DNA of 64,000 bases from Bacteroidales bacterium (GTDB lineage: Bacteria > Bacteroidota > Bacteroidia > Bacteroidales > Lentimicrobiaceae), in contig JADJEQ010000003.1 in NCBI GenBank assembly GCA_016709025.1, positions 186,001-250,000 of the forward strand, given 5' to 3'. Numbering within the stretch: the stretch's first letter is position 1; the number at the start of each line of letters is the position of its first letter. Positions 56,210 to 63,473 of the stretch are shown here, in pieces. The translations under genes were made by a program, and so were the position numbers. Below the pieces are notes generated by a model, which was given only the letters and a program-made list of their open reading frames with translations, did not search any database and was not told the DNA's origin.

Positions 56210-56857
56210 ATGCCAACTCATATTCAGAAACTAATCAGTGAAGGGGAACACCAGCAGTTAGACTTCAAATTCGGGATCACCGATTCGAAGAAGATTGCGC
56301 GTTCGCTGGCAGCTTTTGCCAATACCGATGGCGGCAGGCTGTTGCTGGGGGTTAAGGACAATGGAGCTATAGCCGGTGTCCGTTCCGACGAGGAGTATTA
56401 TATGGTAGAAGCCGGGGCGAGTCTTTACTGCCGGCCGGAAGTATATTTTGAAATGAAAGAATGGGAAGAAAATGGCCGGGCTGTATTGGAGATCATCATT
56501 CCCAAAAGCTTTGGAGGGACACATGCTGCTCCCGATAAAGATGGCAATTACCAGGTTTATGTTCGGGTTGGTGATCAGAACTATCCGGCAAACGGAGTTT
56601 TGCGAAAGGTATGGAGTAAGCAGAAAGACCCGAAAGGTGTTTATATAGAATATACCGTTATCGAACGTACACTGCTCGCTTACCTCGAAATACACGAAAA
56701 AATAAGCCTTTCCGGATTAAAAAAGCTTTCAGGATATTCCCTGCAACGATGCGAAAATATCCTGGCAGACTTTATTGTTTTGGGGATTATTAAAATGAAC
56801 TACTCAGAAACCGGCGTGTTTTATACATTGAATCCGGAGTTCAGGTTTGAGATTTGA
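56210..56857 (+). CDS. AlbA_2 (Schlafen-type) domain protein
   Basis: About 215 residues from the ATG at 56210 (MPTHIQKLISEGEHQQLDFK). The N-terminal two-thirds is an AlbA_2 domain: ESxxxDFKFG-type opening, FANTDGGRLLLGVKDNG, VRVGDQNYPAN. The C-terminal segment (about 165-215) is a winged-helix-like region, SLSGLKKLSGYSLQRCENILADFIVLGII. Such proteins are usually DNA-binding or ATP-binding regulators of stress or defence contexts; no partner genes are next to it. It is hemmed in by repeat tracts, and the downstream tract begins at its stop codon. Confidence 0.85.
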   Translation: MPTHIQKLISEGEHQQLDFKFGITDSKKIARSLAAFANTDGGRLLLGVKDNGAIAGVRSDEEYYMVEAGASLYCRPEVYFEMKEWEENGRAVLEIIIPKSFGGTHAAPDKDGNYQVYVRVGDQNYPANGVLRKVWSKQKDPKGVYIEYTVIERTLLAYLEIHEKISLSGLKKLSGYSLQRCENILADFIVLGIIKMNYSETGVFYTLNPEFRFEI

Positions 56858-57235
56858 GGTTGGGGTCGGAGGTCGGAGGTCGGAGGTCGGAGGTCAGAGG
56901 TCAGAGGTCAGAGGTCAGAAGTGAGAGAATGAGAGACTGAGAGACTAAGGGACTGAGGACTGAGAGATGAGTAGTGAGTGAAAAGTGAAAAGTGAAAAGT
57001 GAAAAGTGAAGAAAGTGAAGAGAGTGAAAAAGTGAGTTTTGAGTATACAAGGAGACTTAGAGATGGGTAGTGAGTGAAAAGTGAAGAGTGAAAGGTGAAG
57101 AAAGTGAAAAAAGTGAGAGCGGAACGATAACGAGGAATGATGGATGACGAGGTGCGAATGAGCAATACAATAGCATAATTAAAATAAGTTGTTAATCTGT
57201 TAATCTGCTAATCAACTAATCTGCTAATTTGCTAA
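56858..57235 (+). repeat. Low-complexity word tract after the AlbA gene
   Basis: Starts at the stop codon with GGTCGGAGGTCGGAGGTC and GGTCAGAGGTC, then GAGTGAAAAGTGAAAAGTG and GAGACTGAGAG words. It ends with CTAATCTGCTAATTTGC at 57190-57235. All are purine-rich on the sense strand up to about 57150. The word at 57113-57135 recurs at 32829-32851 with one mismatch. Confidence 0.85.
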
Positions 57236-57239
57236 TATA

Positions 57240-57790
57240 AAGCCTTTGCCAACTTAATCCTGAACTCTTGAGCCCTTGCGTAGCGCAGCGGAGTCCCGCT
57301 TTTTCGGCGGGAAACCTTTGAACTTTTGAACTCCTGAACTTCTGAACTCTTGAACGCATGCTTCTTTTGCCAACTGCCATTTGCCAACTGCCAACTTACT
57401 TTTGAACTCCCGAACCCTCGAACTCTTGAATCTTAAACGTGTGTTTCTATTGCCAACTGCCATTTGCCAACTGCCAACTTACTCTTGAACTCCTGAACTA
57501 TTGAACCTTTGAACCATTGAACCATTGAACTTTTGAACCATTGAACTTTTAAACTCCTGAACCCTCGAACTCTTGAATCTTAAACGTGTGTTTCTATTGC
57601 CAACTGCCATTTGCCAACTGCCAACTTACTGCCATTTGCCAACTGCCATTTGCCAACTGCCAACTTACTCTTGAACTCCCGAACCCTCGAACTCTTGAAT
57701 CTTAAACGTGTGTTTCTATTGCCAACTGCCATTTGCCAACTGCCAACTTACTCTTGAACTCCTGAACCTTTTAACTTATGAATTTTGAAT
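57240..57790 (+). repeat. Pyrimidine-rich word tract containing three identical 70-bp repeats
   Basis: Composed of TTGAACTCTTGAAC, TTGCCAACTGCCATTTGCC and similar words. Three exact 70-bp copies lie at 57414-57483, 57561-57630 and 57683-57752, separated by 77 and 52 bp of the same vocabulary. A small GC-rich hairpin (CCCGC…GCGGG) lies near 57294-57312. No open gene and no CRISPR-type unique spacers. Confidence 0.85.
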
Positions 57791-57809
57791 CTTGAATCCT
57801 TTCCAGCTC

Positions 57810-58307
57810 ATGAAACGAATAGGCCTGCTTTCCGATACCCATGGTTATCTGCATCCCAAAATTGCCGAATTCTTTGCCGAATGTGATGAAATCTGGCATG
57901 CCGGCGATATAGGAAACCTTGATACTGCCAAAAACCTGGCATCCATAAAACGGCTCAGGGCTGTAACCGGAAACATCGACGGCAACGATCTGAAATCATT
58001 TTATCCTCATTTTCAGGATTTTATGTGCGAGGATGTGAAAGTACTTATCCTGCACATCGGTGGTTATCCCGGAAGGTACACACAGGAGGCGAAATTGCTG
58101 TTAAAGGAAACCAAACCAAAATTATTTATTACCGGCCATTCACATATTCTGAAAGTGATAAACGACCCGAAAAATAACCTGCTGCACATCAACCCGGGGG
58201 CAGCCGGAAAACAGGGCATGCACCAGGTTGGCACACTCGTAAGGTTTACCATCGAAGGAGCCGATATCAGGGACCTGGAGATCATGGAATTGCCAAAGAA
58301 AAACTAA
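57810..58307 (+). CDS. YfcE-type metallophosphodiesterase
   Basis: A 165-residue calcineurin-like phosphoesterase with the family metal motifs in order: LLSDTHGYLHP (D-x-H), WHAGDIGN (GD), VTGNIDGND (the GNxD motif), LILHIGGYPG and LFITGHSHI (GHSH). The ATG at 57810 opens a cytosolic protein; the in-frame TTG at 57792 would add only repeat-derived residues. Small members of this clade hydrolyse phosphodiesters such as bis-pNPP; the natural substrate is unknown. The AAAAGT word tract begins a few bases after the stop. Confidence 0.92.
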   Translation: MKRIGLLSDTHGYLHPKIAEFFAECDEIWHAGDIGNLDTAKNLASIKRLRAVTGNIDGNDLKSFYPHFQDFMCEDVKVLILHIGGYPGRYTQEAKLLLKETKPKLFITGHSHILKVINDPKNNLLHINPGAAGKQGMHQVGTLVRFTIEGADIRDLEIMELPKKN

Positions 58308-58309
58308 TT

Positions 58310-58350
58310 CAAGTAAAAAGTCTAAAGTAAAAAGTAAAAAGTAAAAAAAG
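58310..58350 (+). repeat. Short AAAAGT word tract after the phosphodiesterase gene
   Basis: AAGTAAAAAGTCTAAAGTAAAAAGTAAAAAGT starting just after the stop codon, same words as at 22.6 kb and 59.05 kb. The remainder up to 58545 is AT-rich with no gene. Confidence 0.75.
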
Positions 58351-58545
58351 TAGAAATCTGATAAAATGATGGAACTATCATTTCATTCGATGCGACATTT
58401 TACGCCTGGCATAGCAATTTAGTGCTTAAAATAAGCTAATTAAAACAGAAATAAGCTTTTCTGTAATCATAAATATAAGGGGAAAGCCTGAGGAAAGCAT
58501 AATTTAATCACCCCAGAACCATTGGTTTCTGACTTTCTAAGACAA

Positions 58546-59019
58546 CTACCTGAGCCTGTCGGCAGCCCGCACCAGTTTATCGTCTTTCTGAATGCTGCGG
58601 TTGGCCAGCACAAACATGACCAGAGAAACCAAGATCAGGTAGGTGCCGGCATGGTTGAAATCGGGAATTGTAGAGGTAACCTTGGCCAGGGTATTTCCAA
58701 AGTAAAAGAAAATAAGGGCCACCACTACCAGAACAATAACAATCCCCAACCTGGCCATCCGCATCTGCATTTTTCGGTTTTTATAAAGGAAAATTGAAAA
58801 AACAGCCATCAGAATCGCAATTCCGTTCAGTAATTGCAGCGGTAAAAGCATTAGTTTGCTCAATCCGAGTGCAGGCGATGAATTGTCCTGAAAACCTTTA
58901 AGGTATACTTCGAGCCAGATTTGGCCCTCGTTGATATAGGTGATGATCGGAAAAAAGAAAACAACTGCAAGTACGATGGCAGCTATGGCAAGATAAACAG
59001 TTTGAATGCGCTGAATCAT
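58546..59019 (-). CDS. DUF4293 family membrane protein
   Basis: A 157-residue inner-membrane protein with four hydrophobic segments (about 7-26, 57-78, 86-106 and 125-142). It opens MIQRIQTVYLAIAAI and ends in a basic/acidic tail IQKDDKLVRAADRLR, matching the DUF4293 family found across Bacteroidota. No function is known for the family. It is divergent from the GT-C gene, with a 300-bp intergenic region that contains a word tract. The promoter box TATCTTTG lies just upstream. Confidence 0.87.
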   Translation of the reverse strand: MIQRIQTVYLAIAAIVLAVVFFFPIITYINEGQIWLEVYLKGFQDNSSPALGLSKLMLLPLQLLNGIAILMAVFSIFLYKNRKMQMRMARLGIVIVLVVVALIFFYFGNTLAKVTSTIPDFNHAGTYLILVSLVMFVLANRSIQKDDKLVRAADRLR

Positions 59020-59039
59020 GTTATGTCATTTTTGTCCGG

Positions 59040-59047
59040 CAAAGATA
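59040..59047 (-). promoter_or_regulatory. -7 promoter element for the DUF4293 gene (TATCTTTG)
   Basis: Exact TAnnTTTG on the minus strand, 21 bp before the ATG at 59019. Confidence 0.6.
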
Positions 59048-59049
59048 AG

Positions 59050-59150
59050 GAGTAGTGAGAAGTAAAAAGTAAAAAGTCTAAAGTAAAAAGTAAAAAGTAA
59101 AAAGTAAAAAGGCTAATGTAAAAGGGCTAAAGTAAAATAAAAAGTAAAAA
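59050..59150 (+). repeat. AAAAGT word tract in a divergent promoter region
   Basis: AGAAGTAAAAAGTAAAAAG, TCTAAAGT and GGCTAAAG words directly upstream of the DUF4293 promoter. This is one of the few tracts not at a gene 3' end. Rightwards to 59321 the DNA is otherwise unremarkable, with TACCTTCG (59279-59286) as a weak promoter candidate for the next gene. Confidence 0.7.
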
Positions 59151-59321
59151 GTCAGGCTATTGTCCAGATTCATGACCCTCGGACCAATTATTCTGTTCTA
59201 ATACCTGTGTAAATAGCAACAATTACCCGGGATAAACCGGCATGCTTAGTTCCATAACTCAGGTATAAATAAAAGTCATACCTTCGCGAAACAGAACATA
59301 AACGCCCGGGAACACCCTGAG

Positions 59322-60815
59322 ATGAAGCACATCACCCTCGTTAAAGTCCTCATTTTATTTACCTTCCTGCTTTTTGTATTTAGCCTCTGGCAACGCTCAC
59401 CCGACATCGACGATGCCTGGATTGGAGAACATGCATACTGGATGGCAGAAAAAGGCTATGTAAAATCGGAGCTGATGCACGGCATCACCATGCAGGATAT
59501 CCGGCATATTGTGCATCACAAATTCTTTACACTCAATGGTGCACTGTTCATAAAGACATTTGGCTTTTCACTTTTTACCATCAAGAGTGTCAGTCTTTTA
59601 TGGTTAAGTATATTTCTACTTGTTTTCATAGGATATGTTCGCAGGAAGCTGGGAATTGAAGCTGCCTGGTTCGCACTGTTAATCGTCATTTCAAACGCCT
59701 TGATTTTCCAGTATTCATTTGTTTTCCGACCTGAAATACTGGTAATGACACTTGGATTTTTGTCATACCTCTTTCTTGAAAGGTACATGAAGGGAGAAGA
59801 AAAATATATATTTCTCATCGTCAGTGGATTATTTGCAGGCCTGGCAGCGGCAAGTCACCTCAACGGGCTTATATTCATGGCCGCTGGCGCAGTGTTGCTT
59901 TTGGTAAAAAAACGATTCAAGGCTGCAATACTATTTTCCCTGTTTACTTTACCGGCCTTTTCAGTCTATTTTTTCGATTTTACGTCCCGATACGACGTCC
60001 ACTACTGGTTATACCAGATCAACGACTCGCCGGCACTCCATAAATCAACCATCCTGCCTTCATCCATCGCGTTTCTGGGGAAGATTTTCAATGAGCATCT
60101 GCGGTTTTTCCATAGTCCCAAAGAAATCAGTTTTTCCCTCCTCTTTCTGTTCATGCTGCTGATTAACTACAGGAACCTGAAACCGGAAGGTAACCTGATG
60201 AAGTATTTATTGCTGCTGGTTATTTTTCTATCCCTCCTGGCTGTGCATTCAACATCGAAATATATGTTGCTTTATCTGCCATATATGGTGCTTATTGTCC
60301 TGAAATCTTTCCATAGCTTTTATCTTAACCGGCATAACCCCCTTTCGCTGAGATGGGGATTAACTACTGTTGGTGCATACAGATCATCGTTGGTTTTGCT
60401 CGGGCTTTATTTTGTCGTTAATATGGTATGGAATACGGGTATCGCAATTAAGAAATTCGATCCCGGCAGGAACCGGCAACTGACCTTGAAGCATATGGGG
60501 CATCACACTTCAAATCTTAACATACTGGCTCCCATGACTTTTATCTTTAATGAGATAGGACATTTTAAGCGAATCCAAAGCGATTTGAGCATCGTTGAGA
60601 TGCAAAAAGCCGGTGAAAAATTATCGGGTCCGAGTTTATTAAACTACGCCGACAGCCTGCAAATAGACTATCTGATCATTACCGATGAATACCGGAGCAG
60701 GTTTGGCATTGATCGCATAAAACCTGAAGACTATCTTCAATATGGATATACTGTTTCAGGGATTGAATCCGGAATGATCATACTCAATAAGAATTTTCAG
60801 CCAGCTTATGAATAA
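59322..60815 (+). CDS. GT-C-type membrane glycosyltransferase (ArnT/PMT-like)
   Basis: A 497-residue polytopic membrane protein with about ten hydrophobic segments spread between residues 5 and 380, and a final soluble domain (about 395-497). The first external loop has the acidic pair RSPDIDDAWIGEHAYWMAEKG, positioned like the catalytic Asp loop of GT-C glycosyltransferases. A second loop reads SRYDVHYWLYQINDSPAL. These enzymes transfer sugars from polyprenyl phosphates at the outer face of the inner membrane. Acceptor unknown. The following HAD gene overlaps its last codons by 8 bp (ATGAATAA), so the two are co-translated and perhaps act on the same lipid-linked or sugar-phosphate substrate. 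Confidence 0.78.
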   Translation: MKHITLVKVLILFTFLLFVFSLWQRSPDIDDAWIGEHAYWMAEKGYVKSELMHGITMQDIRHIVHHKFFTLNGALFIKTFGFSLFTIKSVSLLWLSIFLLVFIGYVRRKLGIEAAWFALLIVISNALIFQYSFVFRPEILVMTLGFLSYLFLERYMKGEEKYIFLIVSGLFAGLAAASHLNGLIFMAAGAVLLLVKKRFKAAILFSLFTLPAFSVYFFDFTSRYDVHYWLYQINDSPALHKSTILPSSIAFLGKIFNEHLRFFHSPKEISFSLLFLFMLLINYRNLKPEGNLMKYLLLLVIFLSLLAVHSTSKYMLLYLPYMVLIVLKSFHSFYLNRHNPLSLRWGLTTVGAYRSSLVLLGLYFVVNMVWNTGIAIKKFDPGRNRQLTLKHMGHHTSNLNILAPMTFIFNEIGHFKRIQSDLSIVEMQKAGEKLSGPSLLNYADSLQIDYLIITDEYRSRFGIDRIKPEDYLQYGYTVSGIESGMIILNKNFQPAYE

Positions 60816-61464
60816 TCTCCCTTTAAGCCATTGCCGGAATATCATCTGGGACTGGAATGGAACTCTGCTGAATGACCTTGGTGTTTGTGTCGACTCCATA
60901 AACCTGTTGCTGGGAAGAAGAAATATTCCTGTACTTGATGTTGAACGCTATCTTGATATTTTCACTTTCCCAGTGAAGGATTATTATACCAGAGCCGGTT
61001 TTGATTTCAGCGGGGAGTCGTTCGAAACAGTTGCCGTTGAGTTTATGGATCATTACCTGGAACATGTGCGCAAATCCGGGTTACACGCCGGGGCAAAGAG
61101 TGCCCTTAACTGGTTCCGGGTCTCTGGCAGGAATCAGATTATCCTGTCGGCAATGGAACATAACGAGTTGGTTAAGCTGGTGAATGAGCATGGTATCGGA
61201 GAGTTTTTCAGCCATATTTTCGGGATTGACGATCATCTGGCTCATGGAAAACTTGCACTGGCATCATCGGCGATCCAAAAAACAGGTTTTAAATCAGAAG
61301 AAACCTGCCTGATCGGCGATACCCTCCACGATGCCGAAGTTGCGTCTGCGCTCGGGATCAATTGCCTGCTGATTGCCGATGGGCACCAGTCTGAATTCAG
61401 GTTAAAAACATCCGGATATCCGGTGATCCGGAGCCTCGAAGAAATAAAAAAAGTATTTGGTTGA
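60808..61464 (+). CDS. HAD-superfamily phosphatase coupled to a GT-C gene
   Basis: A 218-residue HAD hydrolase. Motif I reads IIWDWNGTLLND, with WDWNGT instead of FDxDGT; the nucleophile Asp is retained but the second Asp is Asn, as in some phosphoglycolate-type HADs. Motif II is ILSAME, motif III the Lys of HGKLALASSAI and motif IV CLIGDTLHDAEVA. The ATG lies within the end of the upstream GT-C gene. Likely a small-molecule phosphatase; substrate not determinable. Confidence 0.85.
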   Translation: MNNLPLSHCRNIIWDWNGTLLNDLGVCVDSINLLLGRRNIPVLDVERYLDIFTFPVKDYYTRAGFDFSGESFETVAVEFMDHYLEHVRKSGLHAGAKSALNWFRVSGRNQIILSAMEHNELVKLVNEHGIGEFFSHIFGIDDHLAHGKLALASSAIQKTGFKSEETCLIGDTLHDAEVASALGINCLLIADGHQSEFRLKTSGYPVIRSLEEIKKVFG

Positions 61465-61882
61465 TTGGCGAATGCGGATTGCGGATTGCGGATAAATTTC
61501 GGTGAACTCAGCCATGCTCTGTGACCTGAGCCCTTTGCCAAGAAGCGACGATTTTTGTAGGAATATCCTGCTACAATTCAGCAGACAAGGAGACAAGGGG
61601 AGCGGGAGACAAGGAGAAAAAAGAATCAGTTGACAAGGGTACCAGGGGAGCAGGTGACAAGGAGCCCCGACTATGAGACTATGAGATTAAGAGACCACGA
61701 GACAAAAGGACAAAGAAACGAAGAGACGAAGAGACGAAGTGTCTGAGTGACTAAGGGAAAGGAAGAGGCGCATACCAAACAAGAAAAACCTCCCCTTGTC
61801 CCCATTTCTCCGTGTCCCCTTGTCTGTCACAAAAGAGACGAAATCTCCCGGTTACAGGCTCTGTGCCCTGTGCCCTGAGCCC
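61465..61882. repeat. Low-complexity tract forming inverted arms between convergent genes
   Basis: After the HAD stop come GCGGATTGCGGATTGCGG, then ACAAGGAGACAAGGGGAGC and AGACTATGAGACTATGAG, purine-rich on the plus strand. From about 61790 the strand flips to CCCCTTGTCCCC and CTGTGCCCTGTGCCC, purine-rich on the sense strand of the convergent MORN gene. The two arms are imperfect inverted copies. No gene. Confidence 0.85.
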
Positions 61883-62631
61883 TTACTTCTCTTCCTTCGC
61901 CATTTTCTCCAGGACTTTGTCGTAGTATTCCTCCATGGTCAGAAATCCTGCGGACCAGACTTCACGTTTTTCGGCTACCCCCTTGTCGTTGAGGTGCATC
62001 CATACACCGTCCTTGAGGTTGTTGACGTATGGCCCTGAAACCATAATCCGGCCATCGGGATAGTAAAAAGATGCCAGCCCTTCCAGCTTTCCGTTTTTAT
62101 AGGTTGCACTCAGTTTTAGCGGACCATCATAAAAGTATTGTTTCCATGGACCTTCTTTTATTCCGTTCCGATAGCTGATCTCTTCAAGTAAAGATTTATT
62201 TGCATAATAGGTTTTCCAGACACCTTCAGCTTTCCCGTTCCGGTAAACCTCCTCAGAAATTAAGATGCCTTCTTCGTTGTAAAATTTCCATAAACTGTCG
62301 CGCTTTTCATTGATGTACGAGCCTTCCGACATTTTTACACCAGATCTGTAAAAGGAAACAGTGAATGCTTTGCTGCCGTTTTCGCTGAATTTAGATTCGG
62401 CTTTCACTGCACCCGTTGTATCATAATAAATGAAAGTTCCGGAGGGCATATCATCCAGAAAACTGCCTGAATAAACCAACCGGCCATCCTTGTCTGTTTT
62501 CTTCCAGATGCCCTGCTTCCGGCCTTTTCCGTCTTTTTATTAACCGCTGAACCACCATCGGGGGTTTGCGCGAAAGAATCAACGTTTAAGATAACTACCA
62601 GGATTATCAACAAAGATGCAATAGTTCTCAT
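61883..62631 (-). CDS. Exported MORN-repeat (YwqK-like) protein, frameshifted in the given sequence
   Basis: Two frames (62631-62404 and 62479-61883) make one protein of about 249 residues. The first holds a signal peptide (1-22, ending SFAQ). The second holds MORN-type repeats of about 20 residues, such as GIKEGPWKQYFYDGPLK, GKLEGLASFYYPDG and NGKAEGVWKTYYANK. Adding one base to the T5 run at 62534-62538 (an A-run on the sense strand) joins them cleanly: NKKDGKGRKQGIWKKTDKDGRLVY. MORN repeats often act as membrane or protein-binding sheets. Homologues are sometimes labelled as antitoxins, but no toxin gene lies nearby. Confidence 0.82.
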
Positions 62632-62695
62632 TGTCTGAATATTGACCAGATTAACGATGCGTTGAATCTAAATTAAATGACATCAATCTGTTTTG

Positions 62696-62703
62696 TAAAT
62701 TTG
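62696..62703 (+). promoter_or_regulatory. -7 promoter element for recR (TAAATTTG)
   Basis: Exact TAnnTTTG, 49 bp before the recR ATG. A -33 TTTG at ideal spacing is not clear. Confidence 0.5.
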
Positions 62704-62751
62704 TTGCAAAATTAGTCAAAAGTAACTTGCTGTCTAATGCCTGAATGACGT

Positions 62752-63369
62752 ATGCAGAATTATTCCTCAAAACTTCTCGAAGAAGCAGTAAATGAGTTTA
62801 CCCGTTTGCCGGGAATCGGGCGTCGTTCAGCACTCCGGCTGGCGTTGCACCTGCTCAGGCAGGACGGAAGCCGGTCCGATGCACTGGGTAATGCCATTAT
62901 TAAACTTCGCAGCGACATCAGATATTGTACCCGTTGCCACAATATTTCAGACGATGAAGTATGTGGAATCTGTTCCGATTTAAAACGCGATGGTTCAATT
63001 ATCTGTGTGGTTGAAGATATCCGGGATGTAATGGCCATTGAGAATACCGGGCAGTTCAGGGGGATGTATCATGTACTCGGCGGGATTATTTCACCCATGG
63101 ATGGTATAGGACCAAATGATCTGAGTATAGAATCACTGCTGGGCAGAACCGAAACCGAAGAAATCCGCGAGGTCATTATGGCCCTGCCGGCCACCACCGA
63201 AGGCGATACCACCAATTATTACCTCTTTAAAAAGTTGAAAGACAGGGTGGCAACCATCTCAGCCATTTCACGTGGGGTGGCCATTGGCGATGAACTTGAA
63301 TTTGCAGATGAAATTACACTCGGCAAATCAATACTCAACCGGATTTTATACGAAAAGCTGACTGAATAA
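62752..63369 (+). CDS. recR: Recombination mediator protein RecR
   Basis: Loads RecA at single-strand gaps together with RecO and RecF. 205 residues: an N-terminal helix-hairpin-helix (LLEEAVNEFTRLPGIGRRSALRLALHL), the four-Cys zinc finger YCTRCHNISDDEVCGIC (58-74), a Toprim domain with VVEDIRDVMAIE and the C-terminal Walker-B-like/tetramer segment GDELEFADEITLGKSI. All family hallmarks are present at normal length. Monocistronic so far as can be seen. Confidence 0.97.
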   Translation: MQNYSSKLLEEAVNEFTRLPGIGRRSALRLALHLLRQDGSRSDALGNAIIKLRSDIRYCTRCHNISDDEVCGICSDLKRDGSIICVVEDIRDVMAIENTGQFRGMYHVLGGIISPMDGIGPNDLSIESLLGRTETEEIREVIMALPATTEGDTTNYYLFKKLKDRVATISAISRGVAIGDELEFADEITLGKSILNRILYEKLTE

Positions 63370-63473
63370 TTTCTTAGATACCAATCAAACATTCATTTTG
63401 AACTGATTGTTGATTATCATAACAGAAATTCCATATTTTTTTGATTTTCAGGTCAATTTCCCGATAGCTACGT

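Noticed and set aside
57414..57752. Possible CRISPR array (identical repeats with spacers)
   Set aside because: Repeats are 70 bp, only three, spacers (77 and 52 bp) are made of the same low-complexity words, and no cas gene is present.
61883..62631. Toxin-antitoxin system (MORN/YwqK proteins are often labelled antitoxin)
   Set aside because: The protein is exported by its signal peptide and no toxin gene is adjacent.
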